Below are positions 46,135 to 59,400 of a DNA stretch of 64,000 nt, piece by piece. Numbering within the stretch: the stretch's first letter is position 1; each line of letters opens with the position of its first letter. A model generated the notes under the pieces. That model was not told the origin of the DNA. It searched no databases and saw only the letters and a list, made by a program, of their open reading frames with translations. A program made the translations under genes and the position numbers. The stretch spans positions 12,140,597-12,204,596 of the forward strand of contig CM030360.1 of NCBI GenBank assembly GCA_017893485.1, written 5' to 3'. This DNA comes from Hemerocallis citrina. Its lineage: Eukaryota; Streptophyta; Magnoliopsida; Asparagales; Asphodelaceae.

Positions 46135-46820
46135 CTAGGGAATCTCAAGGGCCTCGAGAGAGAGGACGGTTCCTCCGGTCGAGGTCATATGGTATTTGCA
46201 GGCCATCTCCTGACTCCCCCTTACTTCTCCTACTCCTGCCTTGGTGGGAAACTTCATTTTGAGATGATAAGCTGATGGGATAGCTTCTAAAGCAGCTAGG
46301 CCTGGTCGACCTAGGATCACATTGTAGGTGGCTGGGACGTCAACAACCATGAAGTCCATTGGTTCCGTTCGGGTAGTAGAAGTTTTGCCAGCGGTTACGT
46401 CGAAGGTTATAACACCTTCGATCGTCACTGGCACTCCCATGAACCCATGGAGAGTATAGCCGGCGGGCTTGAGCCTGTCCCGCAATAATTTGAGCCCTTG
46501 GAAGGCCACTAGGAAGAGGATATTGACAGAACTACCATTATCCACTAGAGTCCTTTCTACTCTGAAGTTAGCCATGTGGAGGTTAACCACCAGTGCATCA
46601 CAGTGGGGGATTCGGACACCCTCTAGATCTTCATCCGAGAAAGTAACCGGGACTCCGAGACCTTTGGGAGGGGGTAGGCTGTGCACCGAATTGACTTCCC
46701 TGATGAAATCCTTTCGAGATGAGTTGGAGGTTCCTCCCATTGGACCATCGTGGATGAGGTGCAAGATGCGCTCTTCTTCGAATTCGGGAGTCTCGACATG
46801 CCTCTCGAGCTGCTTGTTAG
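46135..46820 (-). pseudogene. Element A aspartic protease
   Basis: Open frame (46854-46135) with the active-site block TLVDNGSSVNILFLVAFQGL, flap-like PAGYTLHGFMGVPVTIEG and C-terminal YNVILGRPGLAALEAIPSAY. The D-N-G-S-S variant in place of D-T-G is seen here. It is joined to gag by a single-base shift in a C/G run at about 46820. It processes gag-pol. Confidence 0.92.
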
Positions 46821-48638
46821 CCCCCCGGGGGTGGAGGAAGATCGATCCGGTCATTTCTTACAATCTTGGACAGCTTCCCTCTCTGAATGAGGGCTTCAAT
46901 TTCATTCTTCAAAGCCCAACAGTTATTGGTGTCGTGGTCTTGGTCTCGATGATAGCGGCACCACTTCTTCTTATCCCTCTTCTTCCCAGGGGTATTCATC
47001 TTCGGGGCAGGAGGCAGGACCCCTTCTTTCTCCACCTCCATGAGAATAGTTGAAACATTGGCGTTGAGAGGGGCAAACTTCTCAAATCTGGGAGGCGGGC
47101 GGCGCTGACCCCCGTTGTCATTCTGGAGCTTTTTAGCTCCCTCATCTTCGGCTGCCTTTCTCTTTCTTCCGGAGAAGACCCTTCAAAAGTGGGGCGATGT
47201 TCAGCTTCCTCAGCCCGGATGTACTTCTCGCTTCTGAGAAGAACGTCGGAGAAGTCTCGGGGAGGCTTTTTGGCTAGGGAGGACCGGAGGCTCGAGTTGA
47301 GGACATTGGAGTGGAAGGCGGCTGCAGTGACCGATTGGTCGAGGGAGGCAATGGACCTGGCTTCCGTAGTAAACCGCTTGACATAATCTCTTAGTTTCTC
47401 ACCCTTCTTCTGATTGAGAAAGAGTAGTGAAATACTCGTCTTTTCGGAGCGGCGGCTGCTCACGAAGTGGGTTATGAAGAGGGTCTCAAACTTTTCAAAA
47501 GAGAAGATGGAGGTTGGAGCGAGGTGGGAGTACCATTTCCGAGCTGGGCCTTTGAGAGTGGCTGGGAAAATCTTGCATAGGAGGGCATCGGAGGCTTGAT
47601 GGATCATCATTAGAGTTTTGAAACTCTCGATGTGATCCACGGGGTCTGACTCCCCCGTGTATGTCTCGAATTGTGGGGGTTTGAAGCTTACTGGAACGGG
47701 GGCTTCCATGATAGTTCGGGAGAACGAAGGTCTACTTGGACGGAGGGTCCTCCCTCTTAGCTCCTCTTCCCTGTCGAGTTGACCGAGGCACCTCTCCATC
47801 TCGTGGAGGCGGCGATAGACAACATCATCCCTTCGACGGTATCCTGGTGAGCCTCTGGACTCGTCTTCGTACGAAGGGGAGCGTGGGCTACGGCGACGGT
47901 AGCTCGGAGAATGGCGAGGACTAGGGATATGATGGCGGTGGCTCGAAGCTTGAGGATGACTTAGGGACCGATGGTGAGGGCTTCAAACTGGCTCAGGAGT
48001 GGGAACCCTCTGAACATTATTGTTGTTGTTTGGTGGGATATTGAGGGCCTGTAAGATTGTTGCCTGGAACTCTTGAAATTCTGCTCGGGTGATAGGTTCG
48101 TTTAGGTCCCTTTGGGGCTGTCGACCAGCGGGAGAATGATGCCTTTTTCGACGGTACTTAGGGGACTCCCTCTACCCCCTACGAAGAGGGGACCTCCTGC
48201 GGTCGCGGCGGCGAAGAGATCGCGCATTTGGACGTTCTGAGCGGGAGGCTCCCTCTCAGGCCCGCCTTTCATCCAAACGGTGACGAAGATCCTCTTCTTT
48301 CTGCCGGTTGATGATGATGTTGCAGAGTCTTCTGAAGGCCGAGGGTTATGTGATGCCATGGAGTCGGTGGAAGGATTATGTACGAAGATATGGTCGCGAT
48401 GAAGAGGTTGCTTCTGAGGATGAGGACGAGAGGTCTCTATACCGGCATTTTGGGGCCCGAGTTGAGCCCGCTAGGGCTGAGGGTTCTGAAGAGGAGGGTG
48501 CTCCTGCTGCAGGGGCGGATCAGGTTGAGAAGGGAGTTGTCCCTGCTGCTGGACGGTTTGGAGGGGAGCCTCTTGTTGCGGTTGAGGAGGAGTGGGTCCA
48601 CGGTTAGACCCTCTAGATCTCAGTTTCCTTGGAGGCAT
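46821..48638 (-). pseudogene. Element A gag
   Basis: Starts MPPRKLRSRGSNRG at 48638, 51 bases after the primer-binding site. A stop lies near 48470 and shifts lie near 48150 and 47130. The Retrotrans_gag core is at 47799-46996 (FETYTGESDPVDHIESFKTL, KIFPATLKGPARKWYSHL, EKLRDYVKRFTTEA). The zinc knuckle CRYHRDQDHDTNNC (CX2HX4HX4C) is at about 46940. It is the structural particle protein. It aligns throughout with the gags of D and E, including the N-terminal IFVHNPSTDSM block. Confidence 0.93.
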
Positions 48639-48688
48639 GGATGGAGGCGGTATTGACTAGTGGAAGAGGTTGTACTGCTATTCTTTTT

Positions 48689-48706
48689 CCACAGATGGCG
48701 CCAATC
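48689..48706 (-). promoter_or_regulatory. Element A primer-binding site
   Basis: Minus-strand gattggcgccatctgtgg immediately after the 5' LTR. The TGGCGCC core is the tRNA 3'-end complement; the tRNA species is not assigned. Confidence 0.85.
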
Positions 48707-49271
48707 TGTTGCCGCTGAAATTGGTGTGCGTGAAAACAGATAGATTTGTGGATTCGAAGGAAGTTGAATAGTCAAACCTGAAACCTTTCACCGGAGTTTG
48801 ACTGAGATTCTCCCACCGTTAACCTGCAAAAAGTGCGAAACTCCGGGTTGATCCCGGCGATGCACCATCCGACGCTCTTATCAGTAATCAGAAAGATTAT
48901 GAAAGAGCTTTGATTGGTAAAAGATTGATTACCTGGTAACATTAGGGGATGAGGGGTATTTATAGCCGTTTTAGGAACCAGTTTCGGGATAAGATCAAAT
49001 CCCTACTTCCCAGTGAATGGATAGAAGTGATTAGGGCCGTTGATTAAGGGCAATCATAAACCCTAATTCTATCTAGCTGGATTGGGTTTCTTGCGGGTTA
49101 GAACCCGCACCCAGTAAGATGGATCCTTTTATGGGTTATTAAGATTTTTGGAAAAAGGCACAGTTCTCATTTCAGACCCGGTTGTAGGTGAAATTACCAT
49201 TTTACCCCCGAGCTTTAAGATTCGTGCCCGATTTGAACGGTTCCGATTTAAACCAATTTTTAACCATATCA
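48707..49271 (-). mobile_element. Element A 5' LTR (565 bp)
   Basis: TGTTGCCGCTGAAATTGG to TTTAACCATATCA on the plus strand, followed by TSD ATAAC. On the minus strand 'ctataaatacccctcatccc' at about 48948-48967 is a TATA-like promoter element. Confidence 0.95.
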
Positions 49272-51729
49272 ATAACGATTCTTTAATATTTTAAAAATCA
49301 CAAACTTGAATGCATCACAAACAAAGCTAAAGATGGAAAATCATATTGATGTCGTGTGTGCTTGTGTACTTAACCTTAATGAAGTTATTTATATTTCATG
49401 ACACTAATGCACACTTGTTCAAACTTATGCATCCCATTCTACATAAATCCGAGGGCAAGCCCTTAACCGCTCTTCATCTTGTAGGGTTGAATCCCTCGTT
49501 ATGAGTTTAACTACTACGGTAATTACGGTAAATATCTTAGATATTTTATGAGTTACGAGCCCATGTCCAGACAGCCTGGAGGGGAATCTCACGTTATGAC
49601 ATGACGCATCATGTAGACAGACTATGGAAAATTTGTCTCCGTCATGGGATGATGGCACTACGTAGTCACCAAGCACCCCACAAGCGTCGCCATGATCCCG
49701 ATAATTTCGGAGATAAATCCACGTCATGACATGACGCATCATGTAGGCAGCCTATGAAAATTCTCACACCGTGAATCCAAGGCCCATCATACTTGTGTTT
49801 TTCTCTTACTTTCATCACATCTTCACTATAGTGTTGTCCTTAAGTATTTAGTTTGTTTTAGAAGAAAATCATCACAACTTAGAGCTAGCTTACCCTACCG
49901 GACTTAAAAAAAAAAAAAAAAATAGTCAGCACAACCTGGCTACTTCTTAAGAGATGTTCAACCCACACTGGTTAGCTCTCAAATTCATATTAACAACTGC
50001 CAGTTTCTAAGGGTCTTGCCTAGCCTCTATATTCCAACAACTATCTCATTCTAGAGATCAACATGTTATATTCAACCTCAACATAATATTTCAATTCATT
50101 TATTCACAATCTCTTTCTCAAAGAAAACATTTCTTTTATAATCTCATAACATGAAGTAACTCACTTCGACTTCTTTTATCAATTTAATCACTTATAGCAT
50201 TGTGTGCAATTCAAATATTCTCTTAATCAAACGTTAATAACCATAAAATCTCATCGAGAGAAAATCTAATCGCATTCCAAATTTTCATTTTTCTTTAATT
50301 ATACAAGAGCCACATTTTTAAGAATAATAGAAATGTGATTATTCTTAAAAATGTAATCACTTATAATTCTTCTAATTCTCACAAAATATATCAAAATACT
50401 GTGGAAATATTTTTTATAAAGTCTAAATAATTTTAGAGGAATAATATAATTTTTTCCCAATTTTTATTGCACTTTAAAACTCTTAAAAACTCAAAAAAAA
50501 TATTAAAACAAAGAAAAGGCAGTGGTCGGATTCGAACCCAGGACCAAAACCAAATCCCGCCCAACTACAGTAACAGACCCAAAATGCACCCGAAGACCAA
50601 GAGAGTGACTAACTGATATGAATAGGGTTAAATTCTTTATATATCGACTGTACTGTATTTGAGGAAAAATCGAATTTTAATAAAAACAGAGCCTCTTCAA
50701 GACTCGAACCCAAAACCCTCTGCACTGTACATAGCGCCTATAACCCATACCGAAAACCAGTATGCCCAAACTCATTTTCTGTTATAATTAGGAGTCGAAA
50801 TAGTTTTATACCTACTGTCTGTTTATAAGTATCCTTTACAAAATTCAATTTCTTAATACATTGGTATCTTTCAAATCAAACTTTGTCCAGAATATTTTCC
50901 TTAAAATAATACAGTGTAGTTGCAATTAAACTCTTAATTTTTCACATTAAAATAAGTTTTCTTTACAATTTATATTTAAAGAATATCTTGTCGACTTTGA
51001 AATATACCATAGTTCCTTCTCAAAATACCAATATAAAATCCACTAAATATAGGTTCTTGTTCTTTTTCAATTCTACAAAAGTCTAGCAATTATTCTTTTA
51101 TCACATCCACATTATATAACAACAATTTATTCATTTAGCAACTAAACATAACAATATTCATTCATCTCAATCTTCAACTAAGCCATTCATTTAAGCAAAG
51201 TCATCACATTAGCATGGTTCATCAAACTTAGATATTCTAACATGAATTACATTAATAAGACATCATGATGAGCTTTTATTTCACTAATCATAATCAAAAT
51301 TTTCTCTTTTCCTCTACTAGTCTTTTAGGCATCACATGGCAATTTTAATTAGTTTCCCTAGCATGTTCATGAAATTAAAATCCTAGCATGGTAACTATAT
51401 TAGAAGTAGAGAAATCACCCACGCTCTAGCCATTTATTTGAATCAGAATGGCATGACACAATTAAAGTAAGTTTATGCAATCTACATTTACCATTTCAAT
51501 CAAAATTTAACAATTAAATTCTACATCAACAAGCATGTGACATACTCCTAAATTTAGAAAGGATTTAAGAAACACCCACCCAATAGGAGAATATATTAGT
51601 AGCAAGCTCCCTTCAAAAACACCAAGAAAATCCCCAAAAGCAAGTCGAAATCCACACAAAAGCCAAATAATCTTCCCTCGAAAATTAACAGCCAACCCAA
51701 GCACCATTTCGGCATGCTACAACACCTTA

Positions 51730-51781
<52 letters not shown>

Positions 51782-52764
51782 GGAAATATTATAAGTTGTA
51801 TGTGGGTGAGTGGATGCACAATGAGTGTTGGGGGGAAATTTTCGGATCTGAGCAGAGAAAGGAAGAAGGAAGGATGAGAGAGTGTGAATGATTTAGGGGT
51901 ATTAGTAGGATTTTATTAGGTGGTTATATTAACTAATTGCCCACTAACACCTCCACTAATCTACTCATGCAATTCAAAAACATTCCTTTTCCCTCCATCC
52001 CCAAAACAGCCAGCCTCTCATTGTTTGAGTGTGCACATTGCATGTGTGCACGTATACGTGCTTTGTGTATACTTCACAAAAATTAATTATTTTTATTTTT
52101 AAATTAGAACATAAGTTATATCTATATAATATGCGTATAAAATTAGTTTAATTCAAAATTATAGTTTTTCATGTATGAATAAAATAGATACACACACATA
52201 CTTCATGAAATTTTATTTTAAAAGATAATGCAACTAATACGTGCACTGCTAACACGTGCGTTGCATGTAAAAATATTAAAATATGAAATCAACTTCTTCA
52301 ATGGAAAAATATTTAAAGATAATCGACATACAACATAAGAAAATATATTTATTAATTTTATATATTCCACAACGTAATCACTACGTACATAGAAAACACG
52401 TGCATCGCACATATAAAAGTATTTTAATGAAAATAAGAGAAAAATAAATTTATAATTATAAAAAAATTCGAACGCATCATTAAATAAATAGTTGAAATAC
52501 ATAGAAAATATCACACATAGTGGTGGAAAATACGTAATTGATACATGCATCGATAACACGTATAAAGCACGTAAAAATACAGAGATTGAAATTTTATATT
52601 TGAGTTGACTCAAATAGGATTTTAAGAAGACGAGAAATGCATAAATAGTCGGAATCCAAAATACGTAGTGAACATGTTACGGATATTACTCGTAACGGTA
52701 CAAAATACACGTGCGTAAGACGCGATGGGCAGAATTGTCATTTCCAATTTTGTGGGGTGTGACA

Positions 52765-54400
52765 AAAGGGACGGCCTCCAGCCGTCGAACTACCTCTCTT
52801 CGTCAACCATCTCCTCCTATGGATGATCAAATTCCTCCTCAACAGTCACCCCGGCAGCCTTATCACGCTCCTTCCAACATAGAGGCACCGGGGGGCTTCC
52901 AGCATGAACAACATCCTCAGTACGATAGCATTTTTGTCCATAATGCTTCAACCGATTCGATGCCTTCACGAGGCCCATGGCAGTCTAGAGATCTCCGCCA
53001 AATCATCAGTAACATGCAACAAGAAACAAACCTGCGAATTAGGTTGGACGAGTGGCGTGCCCAATCTGAGGCCTCCCACTCAGGACATCAAGCAAACCAG
53101 AGAACACATTTTCCTAAACAGCGATTAAGGCAATCCTCCTCTCACAGGGGGCATCCAATAATGAGAAGCCCAACTCATGAGAATCGAACGCTTCTTGAGC
53201 AGAATAAAGTCCAAAACGCCCCAGTCACTAGGGCCGAACTGGAAAAGTTCAAGCTTGACATCCTCCATGCTATCCAAGGTAGTCAAGACCTGAGCCAGCC
53301 CCCTAACGAAGGATCCGCCATCTCAATTGGGTACCAGGGAAAGGATGACCAAGTCCTTTGCCGTATCCAAGAAGTAGAAGATCATCTAGAACAGATGAAG
53401 AACGAGAGAAACCGCTCCAGCAGGGCCTACCGCCCTAGTTAACCACCCTTCAGCAAAACCATCCTCGATGCACCCGTTCCAAGGGACTTCAAAGCTCCTC
53501 AATTTGAATACTATAATGGGGAATCAGACCCGACTGACCACATCTGACCACATCGAGAGCTTTAAAACGCTCATGATGGTCTATAATGCCACCGATGCAC
53601 TCATGTGTCAGACATTTTCTGCAACACTGAAAGGATCAGCAAGAGAATGATATGCACGTCCGAATCCCGAATCGATATTTTCATTCGATCAGCTCGAGGA
53701 ACTTTTTATTGCGCACTTTGTTACTAGCTGCAAGGCTGAAAAAACAAGTGTCTCCTTGTTAGAACCGAAGCAAAGAGATAGAGGACTACTGAAAGACTTT
53801 GTCAAACGCTTTACAACTGAAGCAAGGTCGATTTCCTTCTTGACACTTCCGTAGCGGCTACAGCTTTCCCGCCACAACATCACTAACAAAGACCAGAAAG
53901 CTTCCCTCACAAAAAAGCCACCCAAATGTTTCACTGAGCTCCTGAAAAAAAGTGACAAGTATATCAGGGTCGAGGAAGCCCTCTATCCTCAAGGCAAGAA
54001 TGACTCATCTTCCGTGAACAAACGGAAGAATACAAGCGAGGAAGAACACAGGAAGTTTAAGAAAAATGGTGCAGGTTCACACCGTCCAACTCTAGCGCCA
54101 CGCTTCGCCAATTTTACTCCTTTCAATGCAAGCGTATCAGCCATCCTCATGGACATTGAGATAGACGGAATAATTTGTCCTCCCCCACGATGTCAACATC
54201 TAGCAGGAGAAGAGACAAAAATAAGCGGTGCACATTTCACAGAGATCATGGACACACTACTGACAACTGTCGAGCCCTTAAAGAAGAACTGGAAGCCTTG
54301 ATTCACAGGGGCTATCCTTCCAACTTCGTTCAGAAAGATAGCGACGCTGAAAACCCTCCACCCCGGGGGGCTAATAAGCATCAGGAGAGGCCATACGAGC
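52765..54400 (+). pseudogene. Element E gag, main part
   Basis: Continues the start at 35308. It is open to a TAA at 53440, which lies in frame with the next block (PFSKTILDAPVPRDFKAPQF). An 11-base duplication (ctgaccacat repeated at about 53535) shifts the frame. The gag core has LMMVYNATDALMCQTFSATL and EELFIAHFVTSCKAEK, then KKPPKCFTELLKKSDKYI. The zinc knuckle CTFHRDHGHTTDNC at 54230-54270 is intact. It is the best-preserved D/E-type gag in the window but is clearly broken. Confidence 0.9.
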
Positions 54401-55355
54401 CACTAGACTCTCAACACATGGCCGTCCTCCACTCCATTCAGGGTGGCCTGATTGAGGAAGATTATAACTCCTCCTGCAAAGCTTTCATCAAGGAATTCAA
54501 CTACATAGATAACATTTTGCCTGCCGAAAATATTGGGGTCCTGATATCTATCTCCGACAGAACTTAGAAGGCGTCCGAACACCTCATTGCGACGCATTAG
54601 TCATAAACCTTTGCATGCTAAATGATGAGGTATGTTGCATCCTGGTGGACAATGACAGCTCAGTAAACATCCTCTTCATGGCTATATTCGAGGCTCTGAA
54701 GCTCTCTCGAGACCGACTTAAGCCAGCCAGTTACACACTTCACGGATTCTCCGGTGTCCCCGTTCAAGTAAAAGGAATCGTTATACTGGATGTGACAGCA
54801 GGAAAAGCCCCCACTATACAAACAGAAGCATTGGACTTTATGGTAGTTGATGTCAAAGTTGCATACAATGCTATATTCGGCCATCCCGGCCTAGCGGCAT
54901 TCCATGCAGTTGCCTCTCCATTTCACATAAAAATGAAGTTTGCAACAACAGCTGGCGTAGGCAAAGCTGTAGGAAGCCAACAGGCAGCTCGAACATGCTA
55001 CACCACTATAATGGGGGGCTCGGTTCTCTCCCTCGACACCATAGAACTACCACCAGAAAGAAGTCATAATAATTCCAAGACTGTAAACGACTTTGAAGAC
55101 ACTGCCATAAATAACTCTACCAAGAACTTCCAAACCTGCTACATCATCTCTCACCAGGTCCAAACTAGTTCTCATCATGACACAGTAATAAACCTGAATC
55201 ACTCGCCCGAAGCCACTCCGCTCATTCAACGGAGAAAAACAGTCATGCCAAACACATTGGTGTATCAGAAGATTTCTCTTTCTCTATGCAAAACAATGTG
55301 GGGATCCCTCCAAAACAGGAAAGCACAGGCAAGGTCTACTAAGTTGTTCTCCTAA
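54401..55355 (+). pseudogene. Element E aspartic protease
   Basis: The region starts with the block equivalent to A (SCKAFIKEFNYIDNILPAEN), shifts frame at about 54558 and is open 54615-55355. The active-site block reads ILVDNDSSVNILFMAIFEAL: the Gly of the D-N-G-S-S core in element A is Asp here, which should abolish activity. The flap YTLHGFSGVPVQVKG and the C-terminal YNAIFGHPGLAAFHAVAS are conserved. No RT follows; the frame ends in weak sequence. Confidence 0.9.
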
Positions 55356-56416
55356 CGGCTTATCAACTTGAAGACCCTGGGGACAAGGAGATATCAGCAG
55401 AACTTGGAAGATAGAACACCCTGTGAAGGTGAACGAGGGCGTCTCAAATGTCCTCTCTTAATAGTAGTAGCAATATCTCTCAATTTGCAAGAACGGCCAA
55501 CCACTGGAGCAGCCGCTTAATTCTATTTCCCAGCCAATTGTCTCGACTTGTAATAATAGCCAGCCACTAGAGCAGCAGTTTAGTTTTCTTTTCCAATAAA
55601 ATCAAGCATGAATTTTTGCTTGTAAAATTCTTGTACAACTCTACGGATGCATACAACGAGTTGAGTGCCAAACCTGTACACAAAAACGGCACCAAAAACT
55701 CGTTAAAAGCTTCCTACTTGACGGGTTCGGAGTCCACACCCATGGTTCGAAGTTACTCTAGCAATTTACAATGAAACAAGTTTAGAGTGCGCTTTGCCGT
55801 TCGATCTGCTCCTACAACCTGATAATTCATCAAAGCAAACAACGAGCTAAACGCCCAACTTATACTTAGAGCGGCGCTAAACACTTGTTATAAGCTTTCC
55901 ACAACACAAGTTCGGGATCCAGATCCACGACACGGGGTTACTCTTACAACATGCAATCCCGCACATTTAGAGCACAACTCACTGATCGATCTCATCCTGC
56001 AACTAGTTGAACTTACTTGGAGACTTATGCAACGAGTTGAGTGCCAAACTTATACATATAAGCAGAACCAAACACTCGTTACAAGTCTTCCCGTAAGATG
56101 GATTCAGAGTCCATACCCTTGGCTCAAAGAGACTCTAACAATTTGCAATAACGCAAGTTCACAGTGCACTTCGCCATTCGATCTTCTCCGGCAATCTGTT
56201 AGCGCCTCGACAGCAGGTTCAAAGTCCATACCCATGGCTCGCAAGAGACTCTCGCAATTGCCAAAGAAGCAAGTTCAGAGTGTACTTCGCCATTCGATCT
56301 GTTCCTGCAACCTGTTAATACTCAAACTAACAAGTTTGAAATCCATACACATGGCTCAGAGTTACTTTCGCAACCTGCAATTACACATGTTCAGAGTTCA
56401 ACTCGCCATTCGATCT
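55356..56416 (+). repeat. Element E spacer with ~185-base loose repeats
   Basis: Non-coding. The phrase (a/g)caacgag.t.a.gccaaact recurs at about 55656, 55838 and 56028, with 'gttcggagtccacacccatg' type words between, giving three to four diverged units. Equivalent to 8820-9540 of element D (opposite orientation) and reminiscent of the 116-base repeat of A. Confidence 0.75.
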
Positions 56417-59400
56417 TGTCACGCCCTGGTTTCCAAAATACGGAATACGAGTACCTAATGTAAGCCTAGCAAATGATGTAAACACCATCCATAAGTTGTA
56501 CCAGACAAACTCAGCAATATGAACAATAACACAACCACACAAGAAAGATATAATCACATGAATCAAGATAAACTTCAATAATAAATGAAATAATCCAACA
56601 ATAATAATATCCAACATCTGCGAAATAAAAACGACGGGAACGTAAGCCCAAAACAATGTACAAAGTCATAATAATGTTCAAAGAAATAAATCTAGCAATA
56701 AAGCAAATTAAGCAGCGCAATCGTGCTCCATCTCTAGAATCGTTGCTCACCAATTCTTTCTGGTATAGATCCTTCAGTACCTATGAGTTCTTGATCTAAG
56801 AAGAAATAAAATATTGTTCTTAGAGCAAGTCGTGAAAAACAAGTAGAGAAAAGCAGGGAGTAATAGGAACATGTATATCAAAGAAAAGGGACGGAATCAA
56901 AGTCAATAACAAAAGCAAAGATAGGCAATAATAGCAAAGGTCTATATTTTATCATGCGTGTGATGAATGATGTCAAATCAAATTCTATCTTGATGATGAT
57001 ATACAGGATCAGGCATGAGATGTCAAATGCAGGTTATTAATTATTTTATTAATCTATCTAATGCGCGTACTACTGTGTCCCATATGTTCCATACCACATT
57101 TTTAGTGTAAGCAAACAGTGAGCGTTTTAGACTGATGGTGAATTCATGGATCATGTACTCGGTAACAAGATAACAAGATATCATGATAGAGTGATCACAC
57201 AATAACAATCAATTCTCCTCCTTCCATGTTATAGATCAGGCAAGCAAGAAGGCCTTTACCGAGTACATTTTCCGATTGTTCACTACCAAATCATCCCATA
57301 ATACCCTGGCTTGTTAATAGTTTATTTTCATCCTATGTGAGCATGCAAGAAGGTTTCAATGTTGTATTATTCTAGTTGTGACTAATTCTACTCGTTACAG
57401 ACAAATCAAGAAGCAAACATATCGATTAAGCACAAATCATACAATCTGAACAACATGACATTGCTGTACAAGAACATAGATTACCGCTACTACAGTAAAG
57501 CAAATCAGATCCGTCAGAAATTCTAGAGACTAGACTCTCTACCAGTTCTATCAAATATATATACAATATATAAAAGTTACAGAAACTAGGTTGAAACTCC
57601 TATTCTTTTCAGATTTTATGTTCAGGAAGCAAGTTGCAAATTGTGTTCACATATATGTTTCAGGTCAGAAAACTCATCAATTAAATCTACAAAAATTCAG
57701 AGTGATTCCTAAACATGTCTAGTTTCAGAAAACTTTATTTCATCTTTTTATTTTACTGTTAACATGTTCAATTAAATTAAGAAACATAAAGATACACATG
57801 AATTTGTGAATCTGGAAATTTTGACACAGTTGTACTAAAATGATGATATCTAACAGATTATAACTAGGAAATCAGATCCGTTTAAAGTTCTGGAACATAG
57901 ATTCATGGGGCTATGATTCATGTTCAGAAAGTTATTTTAGAATACAACTGCAACAGGGTCGAAAATCTAATACAAAACGAAACAAACAGTAGTCCAGAAA
58001 ATAGTTTGACACAAATAGATAACAACTTAAACATACAACCATATAGTTTATACTAATTAATAATAAAAGTGATGCTAGATGTTTAACATGCATAATTTCA
58101 GTTTTAAGATGCAATTTCACAGGCATGGTGATCAATTCATAAATTCAAATTCAATCTAATATATGCAATTCATCAAACAATTCTATAACACATGGATCTA
58201 GTTTTTTTTTCATGTAATTGAGCATATGTAATGTATAAGGTGGACTAGGTTTTAGATCAAAGATGTAGGCACGATGTTAAGAATATATCAGGTTAGCTCG
58301 TGTAAACCCTCAATAAACTTATCAAAATTAGCAGTACAATAAAGAAAAGGACTAGATCTACTTGCAGAGATCAAAGAAATCTTGAACAAAATAAATAACT
58401 AGTTCAAGAAGAGACTTGCCTTTTAATTAGTAGATTTGAATATATAGAATAATGGGATAGGAATCCCGGGCGACGAACCACAAACACGGGAACACGTGCG
58501 AGCCACGTGCAAAACACACACAGCAAAACACCAACTCAAGATCCCAGCAAAACCGCAAACACCAAGTTCGAATCCCCTACACTCACGAACAACAAACACC
58601 TCAAAATCCTAACTGTACTTCTTCTCTAATCGACAGAGAGAAAGAGAGAGTTGGCGGAGAGGGGACGGCGAACACGGCAACGGTTGGCGACGATGGCGAT
58701 AGTCACAGTGAAGGTGGCGAGGACTAGCGATGATAGCGACCAATGGAAATGGCAGCACTGTGAATACTCTGTTTCTCGACGAAACAGAGGAGGCGAAATG
58801 GCAAGGAGAAGTGCGAGGCCCTGGACGACGACGACGAGAGCGAAGGGGGTTCTCTTGTGGTTATGGGGTGAACGGAGAGGATGAGGACGATGACGGTGAG
58901 GCAATGGCAGCGAGGAATGGGTGCAGGTAAAGTGGGTTCGGTGGATGGCGATGGGGACGAGGATGAGATGGTGGCACGGGGATGATGATAGGGGTGATGA
59001 TGAGCGGTGGCCAAGGTGGTGGTCGGAGACGGGAGAACGAGGATTGGGTTTGGGCGGTTGGGTTTGGATGAAACAGAGGAGGGAGAGAGTCGGGGGTGAG
59101 GGGTTAATGATGGCTGAGGTAATTAAGATGGATTAATAATTAGGGTTAAGATAATAGTATTTATAAGGGAAAGTGAGATATAGGGTTATGGGTTGCGGGT
59201 TTGAGGGTTTAGGGTACAGGTTTAGGATCCAAAAAGAGACAAACACATAAGAATCAATGAGATGAACATAAAGCGGAACAATTCAAACTCAATCACGAAG
59301 TGCAAAATATGCAATGAGACAAAAATAGAAGAAAAGAGAACGGAATGATCAAAAGAAAATAAATGGACCCAAAAAAAGAAAAAAATATATCATTAAAAGA

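Larger units (their letters stand above)
35655..49271 (-). mobile_element. Element A: Tat-like Ty3/gypsy retrotransposon with both LTRs, 13.6 kb
   Basis: 5' LTR 49271-48707 and 3' LTR 36220-35655 (minus strand), with a perfect TSD ATAAC (35650-35654 and 49272-49276). Minus-strand order: PBS, gag, protease, RT, two RNase H-like regions, integrase (to 42866), a 116-base minisatellite, a region coding on the opposite strand (38348-41724), 213-base and 78-base repeats, polypurine tract, LTR. The pol order RT-RNase H-integrase is that of Ty3/gypsy. A second RNase H region and antisense frames after pol are known from the Tat lineage. By eye the LTRs differ at roughly 40-50 of 566 positions, so the insertion is not recent. 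All large frames carry stops or shifts. Confidence 0.93.
35334..52764 (-). mobile_element. Solo LTR B, inserted in element E gag (contains element A)
   Basis: Plus-strand ends TGTAACACCCCAAATTCC and ..TTGTGGGGTGTGACA, flanked by the 5-bp TSD AAAGG (35329-35333 and 52765-52769). Without element A and its TSD it is about 3.8 kb (35334-35654 and 49277-52764), AT-rich and non-coding. Parts of 49430-49530 and 49690-49760 ('gcaagcccttaac', 'ccgataatttcggaga') are shared with C1 and C2, so B is a related family. An AATAAA near 35430, read on the minus strand, suggests minus sense. Also inside are a poly-A run at 49904-49921, a (TA)n run at about 51738-51776 and repeated 'cacgtgc.ttgcat' words at 52240-52600. 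Confidence 0.85.

Noticed and set aside
50520..50750. tRNA-like B-box phrases (ggattcgaacccaggacc, gactcgaacccaaaaccc)
   Set aside because: No matching A box or cloverleaf was found; similar words at 1193 and 58565 are isolated. Probably LTR sequence that mimics tRNA.
52711..52764. Gag frame apparently starting at 52711
   Set aside because: These codons lie in the end of LTR B; the true start is at 35308 and rejoins after the TSD.
58620..59136. GC-rich frames on both strands in F
   Set aside because: Low-complexity Arg/Asp/Gly or Ser/Pro/His sequences in overlapping frames; no conservation with the equivalent block of G.
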